A DNA stretch of 64,000 nt from Prionace glauca (lineage: Eukaryota; Chordata; Chondrichthyes; Carcharhiniformes; Carcharhinidae): contig CM075760.1 of assembly GCA_037974335.1 (NCBI GenBank), positions 34,047,609-34,111,608 of the forward strand, read 5' to 3'. Positions 21,553-32,640 of the stretch are shown one piece after another; the first letter of the stretch is position 1; every line of letters starts with the position of its first letter. Position numbers and translations under genes: made by a program. The notes under the pieces were generated by a model. That model made no database searches. It saw only the letters and a list, made by a program, of their open reading frames with translations, and was not told the DNA's origin.

Positions 21553-21970
21553 GGGCGGGATTGGGGGGTGGGGGGAGTCCATCGTGACCTCACAAGCCTA
21601 CCATCCATGCAGGTTTAAGTTGTGACGCTGGGGTTTGAACTTGGCGCCGTCTGTCTACAAATGCTTTTAAATTGCACGCTCAGATATTAATGTTGAGTGG
21701 ATTCGGGGTTTACTGTGACATATTCCCATCCTGTTCATGGATTTGTCTGAATAGAAGGATACGGTCCCCGGAAGGGCAGGGCGTTTTAGTTCAGTCGGGC
21801 AGCATCGTCAGTGCACCCGGAGGGCCTGTTCTTGTGCTGAAATTTTCTTTGTTCTTTCCTCTGTGTACCAAGGCACAAATGCTGCCCAGAATTTTAAATT
21901 GGAGTTCTTCAGATCCTGACTTCGTTACTTTTGATATGTATTTGGGGAAACGATGCTAAATCTGCGGAAA

Positions 21971-22212
21971 TCAAAGGGTGGTGAATCTCTGGAATTCTCT
22001 GCCCGTTGAAGTGGTGGAGGCTGCCTCGCTAAATATTTTTAAGAAACGGGTTGATGGGTTTTTGATAAGAGAAGGGATTAAGGGTTATGGGGAGAGGGCG
22101 GGAAGGTGGAGCTGAGTCACGACAGATCAGCCATGATCTTATTGAATGGCGGGGCAGGCTCGAAGGGCCAGATGGCCTACTCCTGCTCCTATTTCTTATT
22201 TTCTTATGTTCT
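21971..22212 (+). mobile_element. CR1-like LINE copy E, 3' tip
   Basis: Only the last 240 bp of the young LINE family are present (AAAGGGTGGTGAATCTCTGG to TTCTTATTTTCTTATGTTC). It is nearly identical to copy C, so it is a recent, severely 5'-truncated insertion. Confidence 0.92.
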
Positions 22213-22334
22213 AAATCCTGGGGATGACGAATTCGGGTGAACGCCAGGTCTCTGCAGTAAAAGCAGAAATTCTACTTCGGAATCGCGCCAGGGATTAATT
22301 TGTATCTTTTGCTTATAAACAAGAAGGTATCAAA

Positions 22335-22596
22335 GCGATTTAATTGATGTGTTCAGAATGTCCCATTTTCAGGGAGTAGAATGTCGTGTTACAGATACAT
22401 TGTGAAGCCACCGCTTCTCCTTCTGTCTGAATTGCTGAGGATACCGGCTGAGTGACAGGAGCCCCATGAGCCAGGTCTGGAAAAAGTTTTTTTTGTCTGG
22501 AGGAGGGCGGCTCATAAGAAAAGATTGTCCTCTCCAGGCGCAGTCTAAAATCTGAATAAAGGGCAGAAACAAAATCGTGATAGAATTCATGACCAT
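22335..22596 (-). pseudogene. TCR V segment pseudogene, inverted, truncated
   Basis: On the minus strand a leader-like MNSITILFLPFIQ (near 22590-22552) lacks a GT donor. A V exon starts after TTTTTCCAG near 22479 and reads APVTQPVSSAIQTEGEAVAS then QC, the FR1 and first cysteine of a V closely related to the intact one at 31909-32409. It ends after CDR1. No FR2-FR3 or RSS remains. Confidence 0.7.
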
Positions 22597-22729
22597 AAAT
22601 TGTTAACCACAAACTTGAGTCCTGAAGACTGACAGGTGGTGGAATGCGGCACTTTACAGTGAAACATCGCCGCCAGCAGAGGGAAGTATCGAGCCGAATT
22701 CCAGACTCGCAGCAGCAACCGGCAACAAT

Positions 22730-22890
22730 ATTCATAGACTCACAGAATCATAGAATCCTTAGAGTACAGAAGAAGGATATTCGGCCCATCGAGTCTGTAC
22801 CGGTCACAATCCCATCCAGGCCCTATTCCCATAACCGCACGCATCCATCTCGCTAATGCCCCTGACACTAGGGCAATTTAGCTTGGCCAA
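22730..22890 (-). mobile_element. tRNA-derived SINE, 3' part
   Basis: Minus-strand copy of the SINE described at 57722-58040 (tail ATAGAATCCTTAGAGTACAG, GGCCCATCGAGTCTG). Confidence 0.7.
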
Positions 22891-23274
22891 TGAACTAAAT
22901 GAAAAAAAATTAGAAGGACAAATGTCGAAACAGAAATAGTATCTTAGCATTGATAGCAAACGTATGTCATTTCAATGTTACGAGTTGTCAAAGCTGGTAT
23001 TACGGTTGGAAAGCTAAAAATATTCACATTCATTGAACTTGGCCCTCCGCATTGTTTGTGTCTTGTAGCGGTTAATATGTGGACTTTATTCACAAAAGCG
23101 CCCAGTTCCAAACGTCGAGTTAGAGTGCACTTTCTCACAGTTTTCTTCCATCTTATAAGAAAAAAGCAATTAGATTTCCCCCGATGTGCTGACTATTTTG
23201 TGAAGCGTATATCCACAGTCATACTTTATTCACTTTAACAATTATTTTTTAGTGTCACATGTAGGCTGACGTTA

Positions 23275-23510
23275 ACATCTGCAAATATGCTAGTGCGTAA
23301 ATCCCCCAGTCGCCAGACTCAGGCGCCTGTTCGGATACACTGAGCATGGCCAATGTACCTAACCAGCTTGTCTTTTCGACTGGTGGCGGAAACCAGGGCA
23401 GCCCGTGGAAACCCACGGAGACACGGGTAAAACGTGCAGACTCTGAACAGGCAGTGATCCAAGCCGGAGATCGAACTCTGGTCTGTGGAACGGTGAGGCA
23501 GCAGTTTTAC
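23275..23510 (-). mobile_element. tRNA-derived SINE, 5' part
   Basis: Minus-strand SINE copy covering the central and tRNA-like regions (CCACGGAGACACGGGTAAA, then GCCGGAGATCGAACTCTGG as a degraded B box). Confidence 0.65.
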
Positions 23511-23916
23511 TGGGAAATAGCTATTTGAATTTTCCGTATTTTGTCTTTCCTTAACTACAGTTCCTCAGGATCCATTCACTCTGTAAAGGGGTTGACAGAG
23601 TTCGACTACTGTCTATTTCTCTCAGTTAAGATGACAAAGGGATGTGGTTCCGTCACTTTCCCTCACCAGGAAGGGAAGACGCGACTACTCTTTAGACAAT
23701 TCATATGTTCAAATATGGACCACCGGTAAAATGAATAGCTATGGAGATCAGATCAATAATATCCGTTTCCGGGAAATGCAAGGGCGGCAAATCTACATGA
23801 GCTAGATTTGTGTGGGCGTCACTGGCATAAATCAGCCGACATTTCAATGTCCCCTCTCCATTCGCTTCCTTCTGCTGTGAACTGTGTGCGGGTTTCTTGT
23901 TGAGATTTCAAATACA

Positions 23917-24393
23917 ATGATGTACTGCATTGTGCAATTATATCTATTGCCTCTCATTCTGGTGATGCTAACATGTACGGACAGGAGTTGGACCCAATAA
24001 CAAAAATTGATTGTTAATTTTATTTTCGTGCTTTTTTCAATGTTTCATCATGTGAATTTTGTTCCAGGTCCATGTCTCTCGGACCGTGTGCTTCAATCTC
24101 CCGCTTGGGAAAGTGTCCAGAGAGGGGATTCCGTGCAGTTAGATTGTAGTTACGAGGCATCCAGCTTCTATGCCATGAGTTGGTGCAAACAGAAACCCGG
24201 TGAGGGACTGGAGTGGATTATAAGGCGGACGTCTGGCACAGGCCGAAGCGGTCGTTTTGAACTGAATCTCGATACCACTACGAAACGCGGCCAGTTGCTC
24301 ATTGAAAACACGGAGAACGCGGATGCTGCAGTTTATTACTGTGCGATTGAGCCTCACACTGAGACAAAACACGACAGTCGCTGTACAAAAACC
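23917..24393 (+). CDS. TCR V-delta-type segment, intact, with extra FR2 cysteine
   Basis: The leader exon 23917-23974 encodes hydrophobic MMYCIVQLYLLPLILVMLT. Its donor GTACGG is weak, but the phase is right. After a 93-bp intron the V exon begins at 24068. It reads SDRVLQSPAWESVQRGDSVQ, LDCSYEASSFYAMSWCKQKP, GEGLEWIIRRTSG and ENADAAVYYCAIEP, with no stop. FR2 GEGLEWI is reminiscent of IgHV, and the conserved Tyr after Trp is Cys. The RSS is heptamer CACACTG 24355-24361, an exact 23-bp spacer and perfect nonamer ACAAAAACC 24385-24393. It should be recombination-competent. The odd cysteines and weak donor leave its function less certain. Confidence 0.85.
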
Positions 24394-24559
24394 TCGCTCC
24401 AAGTTGCAGTTCCGGAACAGCTGCAGCAACCACTCCAATGACACAAGACAAGCCAGGAGGCACAAACGGAACCTGAAGTGTCTGCATCCATAATTCTCAT
24501 TAGATGGGCGCTTTGACCAGAGACACTGGCGGGCACAGCATTCACTATGCTCATTTTTC

Positions 24560-25135
24560 AAGTGGCTATCAGAGGCTAGGAACCCTGCGATGAGTAACTC
24601 ACCTAAGTCCCCAAAAACAAGGGCCAAATTAAGTGTATGACGAAATAGTCCCCACTTGTCTGGATGGGTCCAGCTCCAACAACACTCAAGAAGCTTGACA
24701 CCATCCAGGACAAACAACCCACTTGATTGGCACCACATCTATAAACATCCAGTTCCTCCTCTGCCGTCGATCAGTAGCAGCAGTTTGTATGTCCTATATA
24801 CAAGATGCACTGCAGCAATTCAACAAACATCCTTAAAACAACATTTTCCAAATCCACGGTCACTTCCATCTAGAAGCACAAGGGCAGCAGCTAGATGGGA
24901 ATGCCAACACCTGCAATTTCCCCTCTAAGCCATTCACCATGCTGACTTAGAAATGTATCACTGTTCCTTCGCAGTTGCTGGCTCAAAATCCTGGAATTCC
25001 CCCCTTAACGGTATTGTGGGTCAACCCACAGCACATGGACTGCAACGATTCAGAAGGTAGCTAACCACCACCTTCTCGAGGGCAACTAGAGTTGGGCAAG
25101 AAACATTGGCCAGCCAGCGGCGCCCATGCCCCACG
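24560..25135 (+). mobile_element. LINE 3' fragment of the second family
   Basis: Same family as 19680-20460 (CCATCCAGGACAAACAACCC, AGCACAAGGGCAGCAG). It ends with the family's terminal block ACTAGAGTTGGGCAAGAAAC near 25095 and ACGAATGAATTAAAAATAAT. Confidence 0.6.
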
Positions 25136-25590
25136 AATGAATTAAAAATAATGATAGCATCCTCTACCCTATGGGATACAGAATTCCAAAGATTCACAAA
25201 GCTTTCTGTGGAGCAATTCCTCCTCATTTCAGTCTGAAATGATCAGCTCCTTATCCTGAGATTGTGTCCCCATGTTTTAAATTCCCCGAGAGAGAAAATG
25301 ATATCTCTGAATGCATCTGATTAAATTCATTCATTGCTGGTTAGGTTTCCATGAGATCACATTCCATTCTGTCAGACTTCAGAGAATTTCTGCGCAGTTT
25401 ACCCAGCCTCTCATCTTGGGACAATGCCTTCATCACAGGGAATAATCTAGTGAACATTAGCTCTAACCTCCCCAATGGAAGTAGATCCTGTCGTCAATGT
25501 GGAACCCCAAAATTGCACACAGTATTCCAAATGAGGCTTCGGCAATACCCTGAGCAACAGCAGCAAGCCTTCAAAGATGACAAAACCTCA
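25136..25590 (-). mobile_element. Old CR1-type LINE fragment
   Basis: Minus-strand CR1 RT C-terminal and 3' region (FVNLWNSVSHRVEDA at 25151-25227; the AATTGCACACAGTATTCC block near 25510). Heavily decayed. Confidence 0.6.
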
Positions 25591-25599
25591 ATCTGTCCT

Positions 25600-26213
25600 C
25601 ATGATTGGAAGGGAAATGTGACTGTGGATAATTGACATTGTACAAATTCCTTTAATTGGTATCTGGGGGAATCTGGAAGATGAGGTCGTGGTATTTCTTT
25701 ACCCTGTCATCTGTAAACTCCACTTCTTCCCAATACCTTCTGTCCCACAGTCCTTGATCCTCCTGTCCAGGTAATGCTCGGGTCCACCAATTCTCTGTGT
25801 CACTGCAGATGAAACTAGAACTCGGTGATACTAGCTAATTGATCCTGGGAGCTTGACGGTCAGAGGCAGCTGGAGCAGAGGCAGCAACAGAAACAGAAAG
25901 AAATGCGACATGAAAGTGTTTAAAATAGGATCTGTGTCAATTCCTTTCAGTGACGGATGTCTGCCTTGTGTTGCCGCGAACTTTCACATGAGTTGCAGTG
26001 ATGAAGCCGCTGAGGCTTGGAAATTGAAAGTTGTACATCAACAACTTTCTAGTTAACAACATCCGTGTTTTATTGGTTAAGAAGTCAATTTTTCTCATGC
26101 CAAAGGATGACAATTTGAAACAGAATCCTGTTTCTGGTGTAAAACAATGTCTGAAATGAAAAATAAAAGGCAAAGGTTTAATACATCATAATTTGAAACC
26201 AGTCACAGTAACT
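25600..26213. other. No gene recognised
   Basis: No supported coding frame or repeat family was identified here. Confidence 0.35.
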
Positions 26214-26286
26214 TCCCTGGTGGCCTACTGGCTTGCGTTCAGTACTCTTTATTTCTGCAGCCTGGGATCGATTCCCGGTCAGGGAA
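26214..26286 (+). pseudogene. tRNA-Glu-like pseudogene
   Basis: Both ends match a tRNA-Glu (5' TCCCTGGTGG, 3' GGGATCGATTCCCGGTCAGG), with the acceptor stem and T arm pairing. The D arm and anticodon stem are disrupted, and the loop CTCTTTA would place CTT at the anticodon instead of CTC. Either a tRNA pseudogene or a tRNA-derived SINE head. Confidence 0.65.
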
Positions 26287-26722
26287 TTCAAAACTTATTG
26301 TTATGCAAAAACTATTATTTAATTAGTTGTCTGTACCAGTAGGACAGATATACCATTTTGCGTTGAGTTGAAAATGTCATGTTCAGATAATGAAGAACAG
26401 AAAAAGGACATTGATAGGTTGCAAAACTCTGACAATAGAGCTGATGATACAAGGTAAAATCTGGCTAATAGTGGAGTAGATTTTTTTTCCCACTTACACA
26501 AATAATTTCCAGATTTGGGTTCAAATCTGGTGCTAAATGATTTTAAAAAACTTCTCACTGAATTAAGAATAAAACTGTCCGACTTCCATAGGAGGAGAGG
26601 CGCCTTGCATTCAGGAAACAGTGATTAATGTATTAACAAAGCAACATTGAGAACCATTCATTTTAAGCGGTAATATTCTGGAGAAATGGAGTTCACCCAG
26701 TAAAGCTTTAGAACAACAACAA

Positions 26723-26795
26723 CGCCCAGCGTGGGACTCGAACCCACGACCCTGAGATTAAGAGTCTCATGCTCTACCGACTGAGCTAGCCGGGC
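26723..26795 (-). tRNA. tRNA-Lys (anticodon CTT)
   Basis: Read on the minus strand, 73 nt fold as a full cloverleaf. The acceptor stem is GCCCGGC/GCTGGGC with discriminator G, A box TAGCTCAGTCGGTAGAGC, anticodon loop ACTCTTAAT with CTT, and B box GGTTCGAGTCC in a perfect T stem (GTGGG/CCCAC). CCA is not encoded, as expected in a eukaryote. No run of four T follows within about 25 bp (only GTTGTTGTTGTT), so the Pol III stop is non-canonical or further on. Confidence 0.95.
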
Positions 26796-27314
26796 ACATT
26801 GTACCAATACTCTCTCAAGCCTAAAATAGGCGGACAACAAATGTGAATTTCCAAATGGTATCTCGTTATTCTGATTTCAAAGAGTAAAAGGCACTCGATC
26901 GACAAAATCGCCAAGGTTCCAATGCATTCCTGTCAATCATCACTAACATCATTCATTCCGCTTCTTTGTCGCAGCTCCTTCTAAGCATAACAAACTCCTC
27001 TTATGTCTTTCACTTTAATTATATTTATCGGAAACATTTTGACATGAGTTTCTGAACTAATATGAATCAGGTTTGTGTTGGAAAAATGAGCTTATTCACA
27101 TCGGTGAGCTGAGTCACTTTGGCAAACACAAAGAGTGGGAGAGGCCTCAGGAGAAACAAGCCCGCCTCAAAGAGCAAACCAGTTGGAAATTTGGCAGAGG
27201 CCGAATCACCACAGATACTAGAACCTGAAATTATAAGATCGTCCAGCCACACTGACTCATTCACAACACCATAACCATTGCCTTGACCGCACTGATTAGA
27301 ATATGGGAAATAAG

Positions 27315-27660
27315 GTCATAAGTGGGCCAATTGGCCCCTCGAGCATTCTCAGCTGCTCAATAAGAATATCCTCAACTTTTACACTATTCTGTTTACTTTT
27401 CTGTCGCATCTTAATCTGAAGCTACACAAATAAGATGAATATCCCTGGAGGATGATGGTTTAAATCTGAAACGTTAACTCTGTTTTTCTCCAGACTTGTT
27501 GAGTTGATCCAGCATTTTTTTGTTTTTATTTCAGATGTCAATACCCGCAATGTTATTCTTTTATTATCTGAAGAATAAATAACAACTTATGTTCATCTGG
27601 GACTATGGTGACTTTATTTGCCCTGATCTTATTAAATGGTGGAGCAGGCTGAATGGGATT
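27315..27660. mobile_element. Short LINE/SINE fragments
   Basis: Fragments with GGTCATAAGTGGGCCAATTGG (about 27315-27345), the tail repeat with TCTCCAGACTTGTTGAGTTG and TTATTTCAGATG (about 27470-27545), and LINE 3' text AAATGGTGGAGCAGGCTGAA (about 27632-27655). Confidence 0.45.
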
Positions 27661-27729
27661 TATGACTTTGTCTTACTCCATTTATTCTGTTTCCTGGCGG
27701 CACCAGATATGACGCCAATTGCTTCCTCT

Positions 27730-27813
27730 GGCAGCGCTGATGACAAGTTTATGTTACTAAATTCAGCATGGCAAATAACTGTGGGAGAGTGTGTTCGAAT
27801 CACACCTCTGCCA
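27730..27813 (+). pseudogene. tRNA-Leu-like pseudogene
   Basis: An 84-nt block whose ends pair (GGCAG/CTGCC, then A) with a perfect T arm (GTGTG-TTCGAAT-CACAC) and a long variable region, as in tRNA-Leu. The D arm and anticodon arm are degraded. Either an old tRNA or a SINE head. Confidence 0.45.
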
Positions 27814-28174
27814 AATGTTAATTTGTTTTAAAGGTCATGGAATCCATTTCGTTGTTCAAATAAACAAAAGAAAAGTGCAATAGAATGTATCATTGCTTAT
27901 TTTAACAGGAGGAAGTAGCAGGGGCAATGTGGATACAGATTGATGTGGACTAGAGACAGGTTTGCGGAACTAGTTTAATTTCTCCTCCAGGAGGCCGAAT
28001 TTGTTTCGAGTCGGGCTATCGCCGTGTATCCATAATGTACTGATTATCATTCCCATCTCCAAATGCTTTGAATTTCAAAACCATTCTGATTTCAGGATTT
28101 GCCACCAACATTAACTGACCTTTGGAGAATTTTCTGCATCATCTGATTCTAAACTTAGGAATCACTCGGCAAAC

Positions 28175-28620
28175 ATTCTCGAGAAGGAAGAGCGATATCT
28201 AGTTTCTTCTTGAAAACACACAACGTTGTGGCCTCAACTACTTTCCTGTGGTAGTGAATTTCATGACTTGGCTACTCTCTGGGTGAAGAAATCTCTGCTC
28301 AGCTCAGTCCCAAAAGGTTTAAACCTTACCCTCAAACTGCCAGTCTTAGTTCTGGACTCCCCCAACATCGGGAAGATTCTTTCTGGATCTATTCTCTCTA
28401 ATCCTCGAGAGGGAGTACAGTGAAGATTTAACAAAGAACAAAGAACAATAACAGCCCGGGAAACAGGCCCTTCGGCCCAACGAGCCCGCGCCGCCATTTA
28501 ACATTACCAGTCCCCCCCTCCACCCATGACCCTTATCTATTGTTTTATGGCAATATACATTGAGGGAAACTAATTTAGGGACAATTTATTACTTCCAATC
28601 AGCCTAATAGGACAGGCTGA
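28175..28620 (-). mobile_element. Old CR1-type LINE fragments
   Basis: 28175-28432 encodes RFKPFGTELSRDFFTQRVA on the minus strand, a CR1 3' region. 28433-28620 is a separate repeat starting AAAGAACAAAGAACAATAAC with CAGGCCCTTCGGCCC. Confidence 0.6.
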
Positions 28621-29375
28621 TGTCTGGGATAGCAGGTTTGTCATATGAAGAGAAACTAAATCGGTTAGGATTGCGTTCACCGGAGTTTCGAAGAGTGAGA
28701 GGGGATCTCATTGAGACTTATAAAATTCTAGCAGAGTTAAGCAGTGTAGATTCAGAAAGAATGTTCTGAGTGATGAAGGAATCCAGAACTCGGCATTGTA
28801 GCAAAGTGGTTAGCACTCTCTGGGTGGAGTTTGCACTTTCTCCTCCTGTCTGCGTGGGTTTCCTCCGGGTGCTCCGGTTTTCTCCAATAGTCCAAAAATG
28901 TGCGGATTAGGTTGATTGGCCATGCTAAAGAATAGCGTTCTGAGATGCGTAGGTTAGAGGGATTAGTGGGTAAATATTGGGGATATGGGGATAGGGCCTG
29001 GGTGGAGTTGTAGTCGGTGCAGACTCGATGGGCCGAATGGCCTTTTTCTGTGCTGTAGGGTTTCTATGATTCTAACTAGGGGTCAAAGTTTGAAGGCAAA
29101 AGGGTAAGTCTATTAGAACTGAGGTGGGACCAAATTTCTTCAGCCAAAAGGTGGTGAATGTATAGAATTCACGAACACAGAATGTATTTGAGGCCAAAAC
29201 GTTTTCTGATTTCAAGGAGAAATTATATATAGCTCTAGGGACTGAAGGGATCAAAGTATATGAGAGGAAAGAGGAATCAGGGTATTAAATTTGATGATCA
29301 ACCATGTTCAAAATGAATGGCGGAGCAGGCTCGATGGGCTGAATGGCATATTCCTGCTTCTATGTGTCGATGTAA
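28615..29375 (+). mobile_element. CR1-type LINE 3' end interrupted by a SINE
   Basis: 28615-28800 reads LSYEEKLNRLGLRSPEFRRV-like CR1 sequence. The element resumes at 29075 (GGTCAAAGTTTGAAGGC) and ends with GGCGGAGCAGGCTCGATGGG near 29340. A SINE occupies 28801-29074 between the halves. Confidence 0.7.
28801..29074 (+). mobile_element. tRNA-derived SINE inserted in a LINE
   Basis: Plus-strand copy of the main SINE: tRNA-like AGTGGTTAGCACT, central TCTGCGTGGGTTTCCTCCGG, tail GCAGACTCGATGGGCCGAAT and GGGTTTCTATGATTCTA. The tRNA B-box part is deleted. Confidence 0.75.
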
Positions 29376-29384
29376 TCCTCCTGG

Positions 29385-29765
29385 AATTTTATTAGTTTCT
29401 GTGAGATCTCCTCTCACTCTTTTGAATTCTAATAAATATAATTCTAACTGATTTATTCTCTACTGAAATGACAAAACTAACATCCCAAGAAACAGCCTGG
29501 TAAACCTTCTCTGCAATCCCTTTGAAGCAAGGATATCCTTTCTCGGATGAGGACGTCAAAGTTACACACAATATTCCAGATGTGGCCCTAACAATGCCCG
29601 ATAGAATTGCAGCAAAACATCCCTATTCCTGTACGCAAATCCTCTTGCTATGAAGGTTAGCAAATCATTTTTCTTCTTTACTGCCTGCTGTAACTGCACA
29701 TTTACTTTCAGCGACTCACGTACGAGGACATCAGGTTCTGTCTGAGCATCCATCTCTCACATGCT
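29385..29765 (-). mobile_element. CR1-type LINE fragment
   Basis: The minus strand reads ESLKVNVQLQQAVKKKNDL, LTFIARGFAYRNRDVLLQFY, RALLGPHLEYCV, the RT C-terminal block of CR1. It abuts the V fossil that follows and may have removed its 5' part. Confidence 0.75.
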
Positions 29766-29774
29766 ATATCACTT

Positions 29775-29935
29775 TGGGGGGATAAGAAACTTCAAGCCCA
29801 AATTTTGAAATCAAAGTTTAGTAAAACTACCAAGATCACTGAAGTGATGATTAATAAAGTCCTGATCTCCGACACCGCTGTGTATTTCAATGCCATGAGT
29901 CCCCACACTGCTGCAGAGATGTCGCGGGTCCCAGT
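29775..29935 (+). pseudogene. TCR V segment fossil, FR3 and RSS
   Basis: The plus strand reads KFSKTTKITEVMINKVLIS then DTAVYFNAMS, an FR3 in which the conserved cysteine codon is now Asn. It is followed by heptamer CACACTG (about 29905), a 23-bp spacer and a decayed nonamer GTCAAAATT. The 5' parts are missing where the LINE fragment ends. A dead V-alpha/delta segment. Confidence 0.55.
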
Positions 29936-30069
29936 CAAAATTCCACAGCGATAACTCCTGAGACTGAGCAGCAGAGGGCGCTCTCACACCGGTGACGCGC
30001 AGCAATAATTCACGCAGCGGTGCGAGAGCCAGAGGGATCTTTCTCAACCTGCAAATAATACAAAACACA

Positions 30070-31900
30070 ACAATAGATTGTGAGGTTCACTCATAGAACT
30101 ATATTACTTTATGATTTCAATTTGCAACATATTAAAAATAGATTGCACAAGTACATCTGTAGAACCTTAATTGTTTACATGTTAATTGTCCTTGTTCCTT
30201 TCAATTTATTTTCCCACTCTGTCCCTTCCTGTCTCCAGTTTCCAGTTTTCACCTGTAATTGCTTTACTTTTTTTCCCAAATTTAGTTCAACGATTCAGAA
30301 CCTAATTTTCTGCTCGACATCTTAATCACTCCGGCAAAATTCCACTGAACCACAAAAGGAAACTGTCAGGCGAGGCCAATGAATAACAAAGATTCTCTCC
30401 CTTTCTGTCCACCGCCATCGGAACATTTCTTCGAATAGGCACCATTGGGTTGGCACGTTGCCTCACAGCGCCGGGGCCTCTGGTCACTGCCTATGTGGAG
30501 TTTGCACTTTTTCGTCTGGGTTCCCCTCACAGTCCAAAGTTAGGTTGATCGGCCATACTAAATTGCCCTTTAGTGTTAGGGAAACTAGTAGGGACAATGG
30601 GGACTGGGCCTCGGTGTGATTGCGAAGGATGCAGACTTAATGGGCCAAATAGCCTCCTTCTGCACTGTTTGCAATGGTAATTTAAATACTTGAACCCAAT
30701 TTGCTTCAATGTTTTGAAGAAGATAAAGTGGTCAATAATCATTACAAAAACACCCGCGTTGTAGCAGGATTGGAGCCTGATATTGATCAGAGGCCAGAGC
30801 GAGTGAGAGAAGGGGTGTCTGATGTGGAAAAGGATATGAAAATGTGAATGAAAACCTATTTTGAGAGCTGCTTTCTGAATTATTACACTGTAATAATTTC
30901 AGTACCGTATTCATTTCTTTTATGAACGGAAGTGACACTGAAAAGGTTTTCCTAGCCGGCTGGTACTGAATTGTAGGTAATGAGGACAAGCTTTACATAT
31001 CCTCAGGGGACTGTATATCTGCTGTCTGAACTCTGCTGTCGAGTCTTGAACACACGATTATCGAGTTACTGGAAGTGCTGACATTAATTATCCCTTAAAC
31101 AAATCCCAAACTCCGAGGGTGGTGGCTCATTGAATACACGATAACTAATCCGATTGAAATTAGTAATTTTAAACAGAGGTGCCATTGAGAGACATTACGT
31201 TAGTGGAAATGTTTATACTTCAAGATTGTTCGACGGAATGTACAGTGACAGCCAGTACTTTTGTCCAAAGGAGCAGGTATACTTTTTAAGCATATGGTCA
31301 CAAACACATGTCCCTTCCTTTGAACTATGTTGGGAAGGATTCTATAACTGATTATCAGACCCGCTGAAGGGCGGTAGAACCGCTCCTTCCTTCACCAACA
31401 AATGCTCGCTTTACCCTTGAATTGGGAGTTTCTCTTCGAACGGCAGGGATGCTGACAATGTGATGAGTCAATCAACCACTCCGACATAAAATGCAATAAT
31501 TGTTCAGTAATTGTCTCAGTGATGCGTGAGGGAAATCTCGTAGTCATGACTGAGCCACTCCCCCGATGGTAAGCCTTAAACGGGGTGATCCTGAATTAAC
31601 CAAATCCTGGAACAAGCCTGAGTTTGACGGTCACAATAATCAGAATCGGGTTTAACTGTCACCATCTGCTGTGTAAAACGGAAATATTCCTTCCATAAAG
31701 CACTGACTGTTCCCCGGCTCTGAGTGTTTCCAACCATTGGCAGCCAGCCATTGGCAGCCAGCTCACCAGCCTGCCTATTCTCAATGTCACTGGGAACATC
31801 AGGAAGTGAAGTGAAAACATCCTGAGACTCACAGCAGATTACTGAGGGCGGGGTTTAGAACATGTCTTCAAAATCCCCAACTCCTCTTCTACAGAGCAGA
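30070..31900. other. No gene recognised apart from one SINE
   Basis: The SINE at about 30440-30670 is listed separately. Otherwise the sequence holds no supported frame. Near 31738-31765 CATTGGCAGCCAGC is directly repeated, just upstream of the intact V promoter region. Confidence 0.4.
30440..30670 (+). mobile_element. tRNA-derived SINE
   Basis: TTGCCTCACAGCGCCGGGGC, TGTGGAGTTTGCACTTTTTC, GGTTGATCGGCCATACTAAA and the tail TGGGCCAAATAGCCTCCTTC match the main SINE family. Diverged. Confidence 0.7.
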
Positions 31901-31908
31901 CAGAGACA

Positions 31909-32409
31909 ATGCGGCTGCTCAGCATCTGGGTTGTGTGGGCAATATTTCTGACAGGTAAATGTGGACCAAACACATTTCAACTCTGTTTTTTTACATTTTT
32001 GAAACATGATGTAAAACAAAATTTTCAACAGTCGCCAGTCAGATTTTTTTATTTTTGTTTTTTCAGATCTGATTTATGGAGATTCTGTCACTCAGTCGCC
32101 TTCCTCAGATGTTCGGTCAGAAGGAGAAGCGGTGACTTTAAATTGTAAATATGATACTGAACAGATCTCCTACATTCTTTACTGGTACCGGCAGCACCCA
32201 GACTCACAGCCTGAGTATATACTGGGGAAAGACTCGGGAGGCAGTGAAGATAAAGCCGATTTTGCCAAAAGCCGTTTCTCTGTTGAGCTCCTGACTGAGA
32301 AATTCATCAGTTTACCTGTCCGGGATCTGAAGCTGGCTGACGCCGCCGTGTATTACTGCGCTATCAGACTCACAGTGACAGAAAACAGGCTCAGCTCTGT
32401 ACAAAAACT
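31909..32409 (+). CDS. TCR V-alpha/delta segment, intact
   Basis: The leader exon 31909-31954 encodes MRLLSIWVVWAIFLT with donor GTAAAT. The V exon starts at 32067 after TTTTTTCAG and the phase-1 join is in frame. The domain reads GDSVTQSPSSDVRSEGEAVT, LNCKYDTEQISYILYWYRQH, PDSQPEYILGKDSGG, RFSVELLTEKFISLPVRDLK and LADAAVYYCAIRL, with all framework landmarks. The RSS is nearly perfect: heptamer CACAGTG 32371-32377, 23-bp spacer, nonamer ACAAAAACT 32401-32409. A straightforward functional-looking V segment pointing toward the D/J cluster. V-alpha versus V-delta use cannot be told from sequence. Confidence 0.93.
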
Positions 32410-32465
32410 GTTCTTTTTACTGTAGAATGCAGTAAACGCTCTTTCTAGTTTAATTAGACATTTTC

Positions 32466-32640
32466 TCTAATTAGGTGACCAGAATTGGACACAGTATTCC
32501 AAGTGTGGCCTTACCAATCTCTTGTACAATTTCAACAAGATGTCCCAACTCCTGTGTTCAATGTTCTGACCGATGAAACCAAGCATGTTGAATGCCTTCT
32601 TTATCATTCTGTCCCACCCGTGACTCCACTTTCAAGGAGC
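32466..32640 (-). mobile_element. CR1-type LINE fragment
   Basis: A minus-strand CR1 block with ATTGGACACAGTATTCCAAG and GAAACCAAGCATGTTGAATG. The same segment recurs at about 34800-34960. Confidence 0.7.

Noticed and set aside
26658-26840. 60-residue open frame on the minus strand over the tRNA
   Set aside because: It is the translated tRNA-Lys gene (LAQSVEHETLNLRVVGSSPTL), a familiar artefact, not a protein.
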